Part shown: piece after piece, positions 10,803-20,445 of the stretch | How the letters are laid out: each line of letters starts with the position of its first letter | How positions within the stretch are numbered: position 1 is the stretch's first letter | Origin: Mactra quadrangularis | Taxonomy: Eukaryota > Mollusca > Bivalvia > Venerida > Mactridae | DNA: 64,000 nt | NCBI GenBank assembly: GCA_025267735.1 | Contig: CM046304.1 | Span: 1,178,001-1,242,000, forward strand | Reading direction: 5' to 3' | The notes under the pieces: generated by a model | Told to the model about the DNA's origin: nothing | What the model saw: the letters and a program-made list of their open reading frames with translations, nothing else | Databases searched by the model: none | Translations under genes and position numbers: made by a program

Positions 10803-10955
10803 ATACGGGTTGAGTTTTATACGGGTTGACTTGTGTATAGGTTGAGTTGTCACGGGTTGAGTTGTCCACGGGCTGAGTTGTCCACGGGTTGAGTTGTATA
10901 CGAGTTGAGGTGTCACGGGTTGAGTTGTCCACGGGTTGAGTTGTCCTGACTCCAC
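10803..10955 (+). repeat. 16-bp tandem array (ACGGGTTGAGTTGTCC)
   Basis: About nine imperfect copies of ACGGGTTGAGTTGTCC occur, with variants such as ACGAGTTGAGGTGTC. The same word forms the inverted ends of the element at 19678-19792. Confidence 0.85.
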
Positions 10956-11640
10956 AAGTAGACACCAGTGATGAGCAATAGATGAAACTAACTAATTGTC
11001 ACATATTGTGTTCGACGTGCGGTCACTTGGTTAGCATACGTAGTACCCAGGTTGGATTGACCATTACCCCTGGTACACTGACCTGAATGGTATGAAACCA
11101 CGGTCCTTGTCACTATGGACAAAATACGAACAACTACAAAATACAATTTATGAGATAAGGAAAAATATGTATACATAAGATAGTGATTTATATAAATAGT
11201 AATATTAACATTGATATTCTGGTTGCTACGCAACGCAACTTTAACCGATATTCCTGAAAATGTACATGTGCAATGTACATGTATTTCAATATAATATGAA
11301 ATGAATAAAGTTTGTATTCCAATGATAAGTATCGATCAGGTGTAGGAATAACAAACTCGTTTATTTTCTAATTTACTCACCCTATATAATTTTTAATCGA
11401 TCATGGCGCCTGTTTAAATAGACTTCCAAACAAAAACATGACGTCGAGATTCCAAAATGAATTGATTGAGAATACAAAAGTAAGACTCTCAACTCATTAT
11501 TTCTCGTTCAAGTGTTTATATAATAAAAAATAAATCTATACAATACTTCTTGACAAAGTTTTGATTCATACATTATGTTTATTATTTACTGAAGGTTTGT
11601 CAACTTACGATTTATTATGCGATTGAAAACAATATAAATG
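10956..11640. other. Spacer, nothing recognised
   Basis: No exon and no matched repeat were found. The short open frames here have no splice context. Confidence 0.4.
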
Positions 11641-11904
11641 TATGGTGGCTGATTTATGCCATGTCGTTTTTTCGTTTCTTCGCGGAGAAGAAATGAAAAG
11701 ACGAAGATACGACAGATGTAAGGCGAAAACACGACACATTTATCTGTCGTATGGTTGTATTTATTTTGTCGTGTGTTTTGTTCTTCGTGGCGAAGAAACG
11801 AAAAGACGAAGATACGGCAAACTATGGGTTTGTCGTGTCTTTGTGTTTTCGTTTCTTCGCCGTGAAGAAACGAAAGTACGACATGGCATAAATCAGCCAC
11901 CATA
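11641..11904. mobile_element. MITE-8, copy 1
   Basis: The inverted ends are TATGGTGGCTGATTTATGCC and GGCATAAATCAGCCACCATA. The interior is made of repeated CGTTTCTTCGC, GAAGAAACGAAAAGACG and TACGAC words, themselves inverted. Open frames on both strands are shadows of this structure. A second copy lies at 13126. Confidence 0.9.
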
Positions 11905-11980
11905 TACACGTGTAGAACGGTATCAAAATCAAAGCACTGAATGGACAGAATTAGCATAAATATGCCTGAATACATTGCTA

Positions 11981-12694
11981 ATAAGGGACCTTAGTCAGTT
12001 ATTTCCCCTGTATACTCTTCAAATAGGTTAAATAAGTTTAAAGACAAATTATATCATTGTGTATTTTATTCATTTTCATGAAATGGAAACAAAATTTCAA
12101 TTGGAACATTTCATTTTTTGAGTTGCAGCAAGTTATCTATCAGCCTCCAAAACTATGTTCCATGTATCACAATGAACCAGTACCCAAAAATAACTTTGAT
12201 ATAGTTTTTATGATTTTGCTCGTATGCCCATAAAAATGTACTGATTAAAAAAAGCAAAATTAAACTCATTTAAAACTATGAACTGCTTTTACAATTTTCT
12301 AAAACTCCATTTAGTACATTGTAAATTAGGGACTTTAGTCAGTTATCTTTCCTTGATAAAATCTGAAGCAATCCAATTGGTAAGTAGTTCCTTACATTTG
12401 GAATACTCGGATTTTATCATTTAAGTCCAATGTAAAGATAACAAAATATTTCATCTAATATCTTTCTTGTTAATAAAAACATTAACGTAAGTGATGAAAT
12501 TTAGATAGTTCTTTACCTTAAACATACTTAGCTTGATTTTCAAACAAATTAAATGATTTACAAAAAAGTTATTTAAGATTAATTTTGGCAAATTGACATT
12601 GAAAAGTAAGGATAAAATCCGAGTAATTCATCTAATCAGACCTACCTATTTGAAGAGTATACAAAGGGGAAATAACTGACTAAAGTCCCTTATT
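11981..12694. mobile_element. MITE-1 pair: left-end fragment plus an inverted full copy
   Basis: 11981-12030 is a MITE-1 left end. 12326-12694 is a full copy in reverse, beginning TTAGGGACTTTAGTCAG and ending CTGACTAAAGTCCCTTAT. The outermost ends are therefore two MITE-1 left ends facing each other, about 50 bp of inverted repeat enclosing 714 bp. 12031-12325 is unmatched A/T-rich sequence. Confidence 0.85.
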
Positions 12695-13048
12695 GTGAAT
12701 GTGTAAAGGATCTTTTGGAGGGCAGTGTATATTGTCAACATCTTATACGTAGAACATATGATTTGAGAGTAGTGGGCCCTTGTGGTACACTGTAACCACC
12801 GTCTACTCAACATTAAAAAATCCTTTCTACGTCTAATATATAGATTAAAATGTCAATTTACTTTACAAAGTTGACAAATTATGGTAAACAAAATCATGAG
12901 TAGTCGGGTAATCTTGTTGATTGATTATTTTAACTATGGAATCTTTAAATGTTTGATATAATCATTCTTCTGTTAACCCTTCAAGTCAATGTTATCTGTG
13001 AGCAAGAACACTGATTTCATTTAATTAACATCAACATTTCAATATCAT

Positions 13049-13125
13049 GATACAGTAAAGGTCCGCTATAAAGACCACCTTGGTGAACGCAAACCATGCG
13101 ATTTTTAATGTTTTTAAGTCCAAAA
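13049..13125 (+). mobile_element. MITE-12, left part, interrupted by MITE-8
   Basis: TACAGTAAAGGTCCGCTATA, AAGACCACC and TTTTTAAGTCCAAA match the left half of the MITE-12 copies at 23973 and 44215. The element stops where MITE-8 begins. Confidence 0.7.
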
Positions 13126-13376
13126 TATGGTGGCCGATTTACGCCTTGTCGTATTTTCGTACGACAGAATAAATGTCGTGTATTCGCATTACATCTGTCG
13201 TATTGTTGCATTTATTTTGTCGTGGGCTCGTTTCTTCGCTGCAAAGATTAGAAAAAAAAACGAAAATGCGAAGATACGACAAACTTAGGACTTGTCGTCC
13301 CTCCGTTTTTTGGGGGTATTTTTCTAATCTTCGAGGCGAAAACACGAAAATACGACATGGCGTAAATCAGCCACCA
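13126..13376. mobile_element. MITE-8, copy 2
   Basis: The ends are TATGGTGGCCGATTTACGCC and GGCGTAAATCAGCCACCA. The interior carries the same TACGACA and TTCGTTTCTTCGC words as copy 1. Confidence 0.88.
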
Positions 13377-14459
13377 AAGCAAAATGCTTTAATAAGCCGT
13401 GTAGTAGGGCCATTCCGTTTTTATGACCATTTTCAGATTTGATCCGTCATTTAGTGCTGAAAAGTTACTGAAGTAAATGAGGATGTTTTCTAGTAAAATA
13501 AGTTAAGGATCGGGGTCCTGACAAAGTCACTTGGAGTGTTTTAGCATTACAATGTTTCTTAATTAAAACAATACAGGAAACAGCTGAGATCGGAGCTACC
13601 AAGTTGTTGTCGTCAAGTATCTAATGATTCTTCGGCAATACTTCAAAGTCTAAAATAAAATTGAGTTGTTTACCAATGTATACTGTGCTAGGAAGATATC
13701 CTTTAATTTAATTAAATGTAAGGTTTTTATCGTGTTTACATATATATGATAAGTTATTTATTGCTTGAAAGTTACTTCGGTTACATTCGGAAAAACACTC
13801 GGGTGATTCCGTTAATTCATGCCGGGCGACTATCGCCGTGGAGATTCAAATGACTGTAGTAAATGACGCTATGAACTAGATCGTGTTTTTCAAATGAAAA
13901 CGATTATTCATGTCAAGGAAATTACTGTCGCTGTTTGTAAAATGTCTTCATACTCCCTTTTCAGGTCCCAAGTACTTAATATCAGAACAAAAAGGTCCCT
14001 ATACAACTTAATGTTAGTTCCGCTATTAAAACAATCAACTTTGATGGTTAAAACAGTGATAATAGTGGAGCTCTACTGTACCATAATTGCAGAACTGCGC
14101 AAAGAAAAACAAACCAAGAAAAATTTGAAAATCATTACGTTTTGTTTACAAACATATATAATAAAGTATAATATGTGTACATAAGCGACCTACTTTAATA
14201 TACGTACATAAAAGAGAAACTAAAAATCATGCTACTCAAAATTTGACACTTTAATAACAAAACCATTTCAAATTTTGTCGGTGGCAAAGTTCCAAATATA
14301 ATTAGAACTTAACAAAGTACATGTAGTACCATGATATAATCATATCTAAAATAATTAGCATAACTGAAAGGAATGTACTGAAAAACCTGTCTACAGCGAC
14401 CTTTAAGGAAGAATTTGTCGAGTACGATTTGTGGAGCAACACATTGTACAGGTAATATC
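13377..14459. other. Spacer, nothing recognised
   Basis: A 96-codon open frame at 13894-14184 has no splice context or family resemblance that I can see. I do not call it a gene. Confidence 0.4.
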
Positions 14460-14707
14460 ATGGCGGTCAGTTACTTACTCACTATTCATGGCGAGGCTAA
14501 ATCTCTGGATTTAACTGTAAACCAGTTACTAGGACATCACGTGACTTTAAACTGCCCTACATGATTTTAGAATCAGTGGTAGGAGGAAGAATCGGTGTAA
14601 AAATAATTTTATGACCAAACTCCACGAAAGTATACCTACCGAAGGATTGAACCTACGACTCCCTCAATCAATAGACGTGTGTGCTACCGACTGAGCTAGC
14701 CGGGCGG
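14460..14707 (-). mobile_element. SINE-B, copy 1
   Basis: The minus strand begins CCGGCTAGCTCAGTCGGTAG (A box) and has GTAGGTTCAATCCTT (B box), i.e. a tRNA-like head at 14706-14640. The body CATACTTTCGTGGAG-like..AAATCCAGAGATTTAGCC is shared with 37216 and 63671. Confidence 0.85.
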
Positions 14708-15007
14708 ATGCCAGTCGATTTTAAACAGAGTAAATCGCTAAACAGTGAACACAGCGGTGGTTTCTTACCACAAGAGGTCGCTATAGGCGGGTATTCCTTA
14801 GCGTTGTTCTACTGTAAACAAATATTATCGCTTATTATGGAATATTTTTATATAATAAATTCAATGATCCGAATCAACTCAATACATGAGTACATGTATA
14901 TAGAATAACATTGAGTGGCTTGAATTACAGTAAACAGGCGTTAGAATAGAACGTAATGACATAAGATAGGTTTGATTTATGTTGATTGACATTATTATTC
15001 ACTATAC

Positions 15008-15309
15008 ATAGGCGGATCCAGCGGGGGTCAGAGGGGTCCGACTCCCGCCCTCCCTGAAATAACCAAAATGTACTTGTCTATGAGTGTATTTTTGTTAACT
15101 GTAAGCCATTTTTAAATTGCAAGAAGCAATTTTTCTCTTGTGCGCATATGTGTTTAATAAATATCTAATGATTAGATATATTTGGTTTTAATATGTTACG
15201 TTACGTTATTCTGCAAACAATGTATATGAGGTTGTGGTTTGAAAGTTTGGTCCCCTAGAAAAAGTTTGGAGCCCCCCCCCCCGAAAAAATCCTGGATCCG
15301 CCTCTGCTA
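15008..15309. mobile_element. MITE-11, copy 2
   Basis: The ends ATAGGCGGATCCAGCGGG and CTGGATCCGCCTCTGCTAT are inverted. The interior has AAGCAATTTTTCTC and GTTATTCTGCAAACA, and a run of C before GAAAAAATCCTGGATCC. Confidence 0.88.
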
Positions 15310-15657
15310 TATAATATGTTTTATGTAATACGAGCTGATAAGTATGCTGTATGGAGACTATTTTAACCGTAGGACATAACACATTTATCATTTATAATAT
15401 TGTAACATCATAATTATTTTGATTGTTCCGTTCCAAGACGCCATACCTTACAACCAAGAAATTATCACAATAACCTTAGTGCGCGAGTTCGTTTTGTTGC
15501 ACATGGTAATAGAATTAACCTGAGAAAATCTCACACGGACCAGAAAGTAAACTTGATATTTATTTACCTAATTAACATGAATATGTTCCATAGCTAAAAT
15601 ACATTTAAGTTCCACAAAAAGGACCATCATAGTAGTAAACGATGTTCCAGAATGGAC

Positions 15658-15890
15658 TTAAAGGTACTCATTCACAGATTTGGTTAAGATTTTTCTATAT
15701 TTTCAAAATACCATTCAGTTTCTGTAATTGTGTCAAAACTAAAGTTCTTATTATTTCAAGGCAAACTGACCTATATATTCCAAGAAATATACAACAAAAG
15801 TCACAAAAATTCACTAAAATCGTCTATTCCGTGACATACTAGGTAGATTGTAATTACTTGAAACACCATCATGTATGATGAGTATGCGAT
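15658..15890 (+). mobile_element. MITE-4, right end lost
   Basis: It starts TTAAAGGTACTCATTCACAG and follows the family to GAAACACCATCATGTA, then loses similarity. It lies about 50 bp upstream of the RING gene's first coding exon. Confidence 0.8.
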
Positions 15891-15940
15891 CTTAAATTTT
15901 AGCCCTGCATTTTAAATATAGCTGTGTCTCTAATTTCAGA

Positions 15941-16270
15941 ATGGAACCACACAACCCCTACGCCAGATCTTTGAGATATCGTGATGTTCCAGACACGTAC
16001 AAAACAACGTATGGACAATCTTATAAAGATTTGCCAACATTGCAGGTATCCCCACTCTACGACAAAATGAGAGAAGGGGAATTACCTAAACAATACATTG
16101 CGCATGCGCCGATAGATCTGTCTCCATACCCAATGGCACGTGATGACAACCCAGTGCTTAATAAGAGACCGTATCAACCAATGAGCTATGACGAGGAGAT
16201 GGAATACGAACGAATGAGGGAGGAGAAAAGTAGATTTGAAGATGCTACTTTGAAGAGAGATGCTTATAGG
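15941..16270 (+). CDS. RING-finger protein gene, first coding exon (aa 1-110)
   Basis: TTTCAG|A ends 15940. The ATG at 15941 has A at -3 and G at +4, a good initiation context, so the exon probably begins with one UTR base. The 110 residues open MEPHNPYARSLRYRDVPDTY. They are rich in Tyr, Pro, Asp and Arg, then become charged and helical (MSYDEEMEYERMREEKSRFE). The donor is AGG|GTGAGT and the exon ends in phase 0. The spliced product (110+75+58+13 aa) would be a small 256-aa protein with a disordered or helical N-terminal half and a C-terminal RING. By family knowledge such proteins may be E3 ubiquitin ligases or structural zinc proteins; I cannot name the orthologue. Confidence 0.8.
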
Positions 16271-16274
16271 GTGA

Positions 16275-16521
16275 GTAAACTTCACGGTGCCTGGATTTCA
16301 AATTTAGGGTCCCAAAGGGGGTACGGGTTCAAATCCTATCCGAGGAGGTTATACCCTTCCAGGAAAATTTGACAATATAGTCAATTTTCTTCCATTAAAA
16401 AGATATATGGAGAAGTTTCCGGCTTTGTGGAAGGGTATGTGAGTACTGGTTACAATGTATAGACAAGGGTCCAGGAAAGCTAGGTTAGGTGCATTGGACG
16501 CCGTTATATGACCTATACAAC
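16275..16521 (+). mobile_element. SINE-A, copy 2, immediately behind the donor
   Basis: The tRNA-like head (ACGGGTTCAAATCCTATCC at 16322-16340) is followed by GAGGTTATACCCTTCCAGG, then TTGTGGAAGGGTATGTGAGT, GTCCAGGAAAGCTAGGTTAG and GCCGTTATATGACC. Similarity begins only a few bases after the GTGAGT of exon 1. Confidence 0.8.
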
Positions 16522-16552
16522 AAAATAAATAAACAAATGCCACGGTACTTAC

Positions 16553-16735
16553 CCCATATAGCTCAGCCGGGAGAGCAATCCCCTTGTAAGCGAATAGGTT
16601 TCAGGTTCGAGCCCCGCGGTTAGGTTGCATAAAGGGGGTGAGTAAATGGCAAAAGGATACTAAGCGGCCGGATAGCTCTGTAAGGAGAGCACTTACCTTG
16701 TAAGCGAGGGTGCTGGGGTCGATTTCAGATAAGTT
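16553..16735 (+). mobile_element. Two tRNA-Thr-like heads in tandem (SINE-derived)
   Basis: The first unit has TATAGCTCAGCCGGGAGAGC (A box) and GGTTCGAGCCC (B box), with CCTTGTAAGC where the anticodon arm would be (UGU). The second (16672-16735) has GGATAGCTC..GGAGAGCAC and ACCTTGTAAGCG with a decayed B box. The acceptor stems do not pair, so these are tRNA-derived repeats, not working tRNAs. Confidence 0.7.
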
Positions 16736-17176
16736 TGAATATTTTTCTCACATGTATTTGACTATAAAGCTTGAAATTTTAAATAAGTTTGGATAGATGA
16801 TTCATTTTGTCATAAATTTTGAAATGAACCTTCTCTTGTTAGCGCATATTGTTTATTCACTCAATTTTGATTTAAAACATTTATTTCAACATTATTAACA
16901 TACAAAATATAGATTTGTTTCGGATAGATTAATAATGTCCAGTCAAAGATGAGAACTCGAATAAGGACGTTGAAATAGAATTCGACGAAAAGTAAGGAAA
17001 TGTGAATTTTGTAAAAACCTAGAGGATGAATTTCATTTTATATCAGAATATAAAAATGTCAATATTCGCCAAGGCGGTAACTAGACAAAAATCGTCAAAA
17101 ATCGCATGATTTTGCGACAACAATTGTATTCTTCACAACAGAACTTTACTTTCATACTTATCCCGTTATGTTTCAG

Positions 17177-17401
17177 GAACCTCTTCCAGCTAACAGATTT
17201 GGAGGTAGATTTGATCAACTAGAAGCATATGAACAAGATCACGTGCGTGAACCAATGCGTAGAGATGGTAGAATGTTAGATCATGCACGTGACGAAAGAG
17301 TGATGAGGTCACAATATGATGACCTAGTTGTTGATCCCCCAAATAAAAAATATGATGACGTCGAGCCAGCAGAATGCAGAAAATGTGGAAAACTCAATGT
17401 T
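17177..17401 (+). CDS. RING-finger protein gene, exon 2 (aa 111-185)
   Basis: The acceptor is TTATGTTTCAG|GAACC and the donor GTT|GTAAGT. It contributes 75 codons, phase 0 at both ends. The sequence is acidic/basic and Tyr-containing (RFGGRFDQLEAYEQDH). Near its end it gives AECRKCGKLNV, which supplies the first two zinc ligands, Cys177 and Cys180. The next six ligands are in the following exon. Confidence 0.85.
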
Positions 17402-17415
17402 GTAAGTATAATTAC

Positions 17416-17777
17416 AATAAGGGACTTTGGTCAGTTATTTCCCCTTGTATACTCTTCAAATAGGTAGGTCCAATCAGTTGGATAACTCGGATTTTACCCT
17501 TACTTTTAAATGTCAATTTGCCAAAATTAATATCTTTTTGTAAATCATTGAATTTGTTTGAAATTCAAGCTAAGTATTTTTAGGGTAAAGGACTAAATTT
17601 CATTACTTCTGTTAATAACTTTATTAACAAGAAATATATGAGATGGAATATTTTATTATCCTTACATATGACTTCAATGATAATATCCAAGGATTCCAAC
17701 TGATAGGACCGACCTACTTACAAATTGGATTGCTTCAGATTTTATCAGGGAAAGATAACTGACTAAGTTTCCTTATT
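17416..17777 (+). mobile_element. MITE-1, full copy, 14 bp into an intron
   Basis: AATAAGGGACTTTGGTCAG to CTGACTAAGTTTCCTTATT. Only GTAAGTATAATTAC separates exon 2 from the element. Confidence 0.9.
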
Positions 17778-18296
17778 CTTGTAGGCTTTTATCAAAACTA
17801 GGTAGTATCCTTTGACGAATTTGCGTTGTTTGCTTGCAATGCGCATGCGCGAAAATTACTCAACTTCCGGTACTTGGTTTTATAGATGTACTGAAAAGTT
17901 CTAAAATAAGGACCAGCAAATTTGATCGTCCTAATATCGGAAATTTCTAAATAGAGGGACCTTTTATCTTCTCAAACATTTGACTTTAAAACGTCGTCAA
18001 AAATCGTTGAACTTATTTTATAAACCATCGTTAGGTGGAAGGTAGAATTCCCTACATACCACATGCGGCCTGAGCGGTCCTAATCCTTTAAAGACAATAT
18101 GTTTAATAACGTAAAAGCATGTCATTTAACATCGTAATGTAAACAAATCAAAGTCCTTCGAAAATGGCGAATATTTGTACGTCTTCAAGCATTTGAAGCA
18201 GTTTATTTAAACCTTGTTTAAGCGGTCACCTGTTGTAAGCGACCAATCCGGCCACTTCCCGCCACTGGCCGCTTAATGCAGGTTACACTGAATTTC

Positions 18297-18496
18297 TTAA
18301 CTCTAAGTCATTTTTAAGCAACATGAAGCAATTTTTCTCGGTGCTTAACATACATTTAATGGTTATGTGGTTGTTATTATTAATATGTTGCATTATTCTG
18401 CAAAATATGTAAAATGTGGTTGTGGTTAGAAAGTTTGGAACCCCCCAGAAAAGTTCGGACCCCCACCCTTAGAAAAAATCCTGGATATACCCCTGC
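18297..18496. mobile_element. MITE-11, right half
   Basis: AAGCAATTTTTCTC, then GCATTATTCTGCAAA, GGTTAGAAAGTTTGG and AAAATCCTGGATATACCCCT follow the order of the copy at 15008. Confidence 0.75.
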
Positions 18497-18828
18497 AAGA
18501 CCAAGATTTTGATGGTCTTAATAAATGAACTTTCCTGTATATATTTAAAACTTGTGTACCATTCTGATATTAAGTTTATAGATTCTGAGAGTCCAAATAG
18601 CGGAAGTTTACGGTATATTCAAAATGCAAAACTCCTTTTAAGGACAAAGTACTCATTTAATATCCTAACCAACGGTTGATAGATCTATATAGACTTTAAA
18701 ACAGGTATTAAGTAGGCATACATCACTCTCGTATCCTAGAGCAATGACGTAGAATGATATATTCTACGTCTATGTCTTAGAGATTATCAAGATTCCTGGG
18801 GACTTTGGTAGTCTTTGGTTTACGCAAA

Positions 18829-19101
18829 TACGGAGCCCATAGAGTGACATTTTATGGTTTACACTAATACGGAGCCCATAGAGTGACATTTTGAAATGGT
18901 TTATTTTTATTTTCAGCAGTATTTCGTTTAAACGAAAAAGTATTTTAAAAAAACTCATTAATTATTACGAAAAAAGAGAATATTATCAAATTAAAGAAAA
19001 AATCGACACAATTATTTCGTAATAAAGAAATAATAATTCGTTTAAACGAAATAATTCTAAAAATAACAGTATCTAAAAATGTCACGTTTGGAACTCCGTA
19101 T
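18829..19101. mobile_element. MITE-2 relative, duplicated left end
   Basis: TACGGAGCCCATAGAGTGAC occurs at 18829 and again at 18868. The right end is AAATGTCACGTTTGGAACTC. The core holds inverted TTCGTTTAAACGAAA and TTATTTCGTAATAA words. Confidence 0.8.
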
Positions 19102-19195
19102 GTTAATGGCTTGAATAGCAGATTTAACATTCTATGATATTGATGACACTTTATGATTATCTAAATACTTTAAAACGCAGCATGCATATAGAATA

Positions 19196-19911
19196 TACAG
19201 CGCTATCCAAAAACCCTTGGACAAAATCCTAGTCATCTACTGGTCGTGGTAGGATCATATATACAAAGATTGATATTGCCACTAAATTCCATTTTATTGC
19301 ACCTGAGTAACATTAATTTGATAATATCTTTTTCGGCGTAGATGTCTAAGCTGACTTTCGGAATACCCAAATCTATTTATAAAATCTCATCTTACTAAAG
19401 TTGATTTTGGAATTTGCTAAAATGGCATCGTGTTTCTTTTTTCATGGGTATATGTACACGTATATCGCTTTCTAAAATAGGCCCACTCTTTGCTTTTTGG
19501 CTGTGTGGAACATTCGGAATTCCTCGACAATTTTCAACGCAAATGTACGCAAGTAGGCTACATCTTCGTAGATGATCGCCGAGGTTGTTCCGAATGGTGT
19601 GGTAGGTCTGTACTTCTACTATTGGTTTACCAGAACGTCCCAGCAAGTGTTCAGTAACAACTGATAGGGAATGTTACGGGTACGGGACAACTCAACCCGT
19701 AGACTCAAGCCAAAGTTGGGAAAACTCAAACCGTTAGTAAGGTATTGAGTTTTCTCAGGTTGAATTGTCTTTGGGTTGAGTTGTCCCGACCCTACGTTAC
19801 GGAACGTTTCGGAACGTTCGGGATAATTCAACACGCTACTGATATGTTTCCTCACACCCTTTTATCTAAAAAAACCAAGTTTTTGTCCAAGAATTTTTGA
19901 ATGGCGCTGTA
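19196..19911. mobile_element. 716-bp transposon remnant with inner element
   Basis: The inverted ends TACAGCGCTATCCAAAAACC and ..TCCAAGAATTTTTGAATGGCGCTGTA pair over about 30 bp and are bounded by TA, as in Tc1/mariner-type elements (inference). Inside, 19678-19792 is a separate element with ends GGACAACTCAACCC / GGGTTGAGTTGTCC. 19561-19600 repeats GATCGCCGAGGTTGTTCCGA from the element at 26364. No transposase frame was recognised. Confidence 0.75.
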
Positions 19912-19976
19912 TTTTATAGATTTATAGAACCGCTTATGATTAATATATAATGCAAGTATAATTTATTCTTTCACAG

Positions 19977-20150
19977 TGTATGAATAGACTAGCTTGTAAC
20001 CACATGTTCTGTGACGACTGTATGAGTCAGATGCCTGGGTCAGATAATCCATTCCGAGATAAAATACGGTGGCATTATTGTTGCTGCGAATGTAATAAAT
20101 GGACTGCTGATAGCAAACTTGTTAGAACTGATCCATTTGGTAGAAGACTT
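19977..20150 (+). CDS. RING-finger protein gene, exon 3 (aa 186-243)
   Basis: The acceptor is TTCTTTCACAG|TGTATG and the donor CTT|GTAAGT; it has 58 codons in phase 0. Joined to exon 2 it completes C177-x2-C180-x11-C192-x-H194-x2-C197-x2-C200-x20-C221-x2-C224, which satisfies the C3HC4 RING pattern. Visible pieces are ACNHMFCDDCM and CCCECNKW. A cluster of extra cysteines (C186, C220, C222) could alter ligand choice. The 2.6-kb intron splits the first zinc-site pair from the rest. Confidence 0.85.
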
Positions 20151-20340
20151 GTAAGTATTTGTATAGCTTTCTTTGTATATTACTAACATTTTAAACCAGT
20201 GGGATCATGTAATATTTTCGGGTTTGGGTCTTAGTAGTTCTTTAAATTTGATATGAAGATGCATTTTTTGTTCTATACAAATGAAAATACTTTTTTAATG
20301 AGAGGAACTGTACTTTGTCATGGACCCTATTTATACAATC

Positions 20341-20445
20341 ATAGGCGGATCCAGCGGGTGTCAGGGGGGTCCGGATCCCCCCCCCCTAGAATTTAAAAAA
20401 TGTAGAGTTCGGACCCCCTGAAAAAATCCTGGATCCGCCCCTGAC
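20341..20445. mobile_element. MITE-11, internally deleted 105-bp copy
   Basis: ATAGGCGGATCCAGCGGGTG and CCTGGATCCGCCCCTGAC enclose only about 70 bp. It is the shortest copy and keeps both ends. Confidence 0.88.

Noticed and set aside
16553..16735. Functional tRNA gene
   Set aside because: A and B boxes are present, but the acceptor stems do not pair and the unit is followed by SINE-like sequence.
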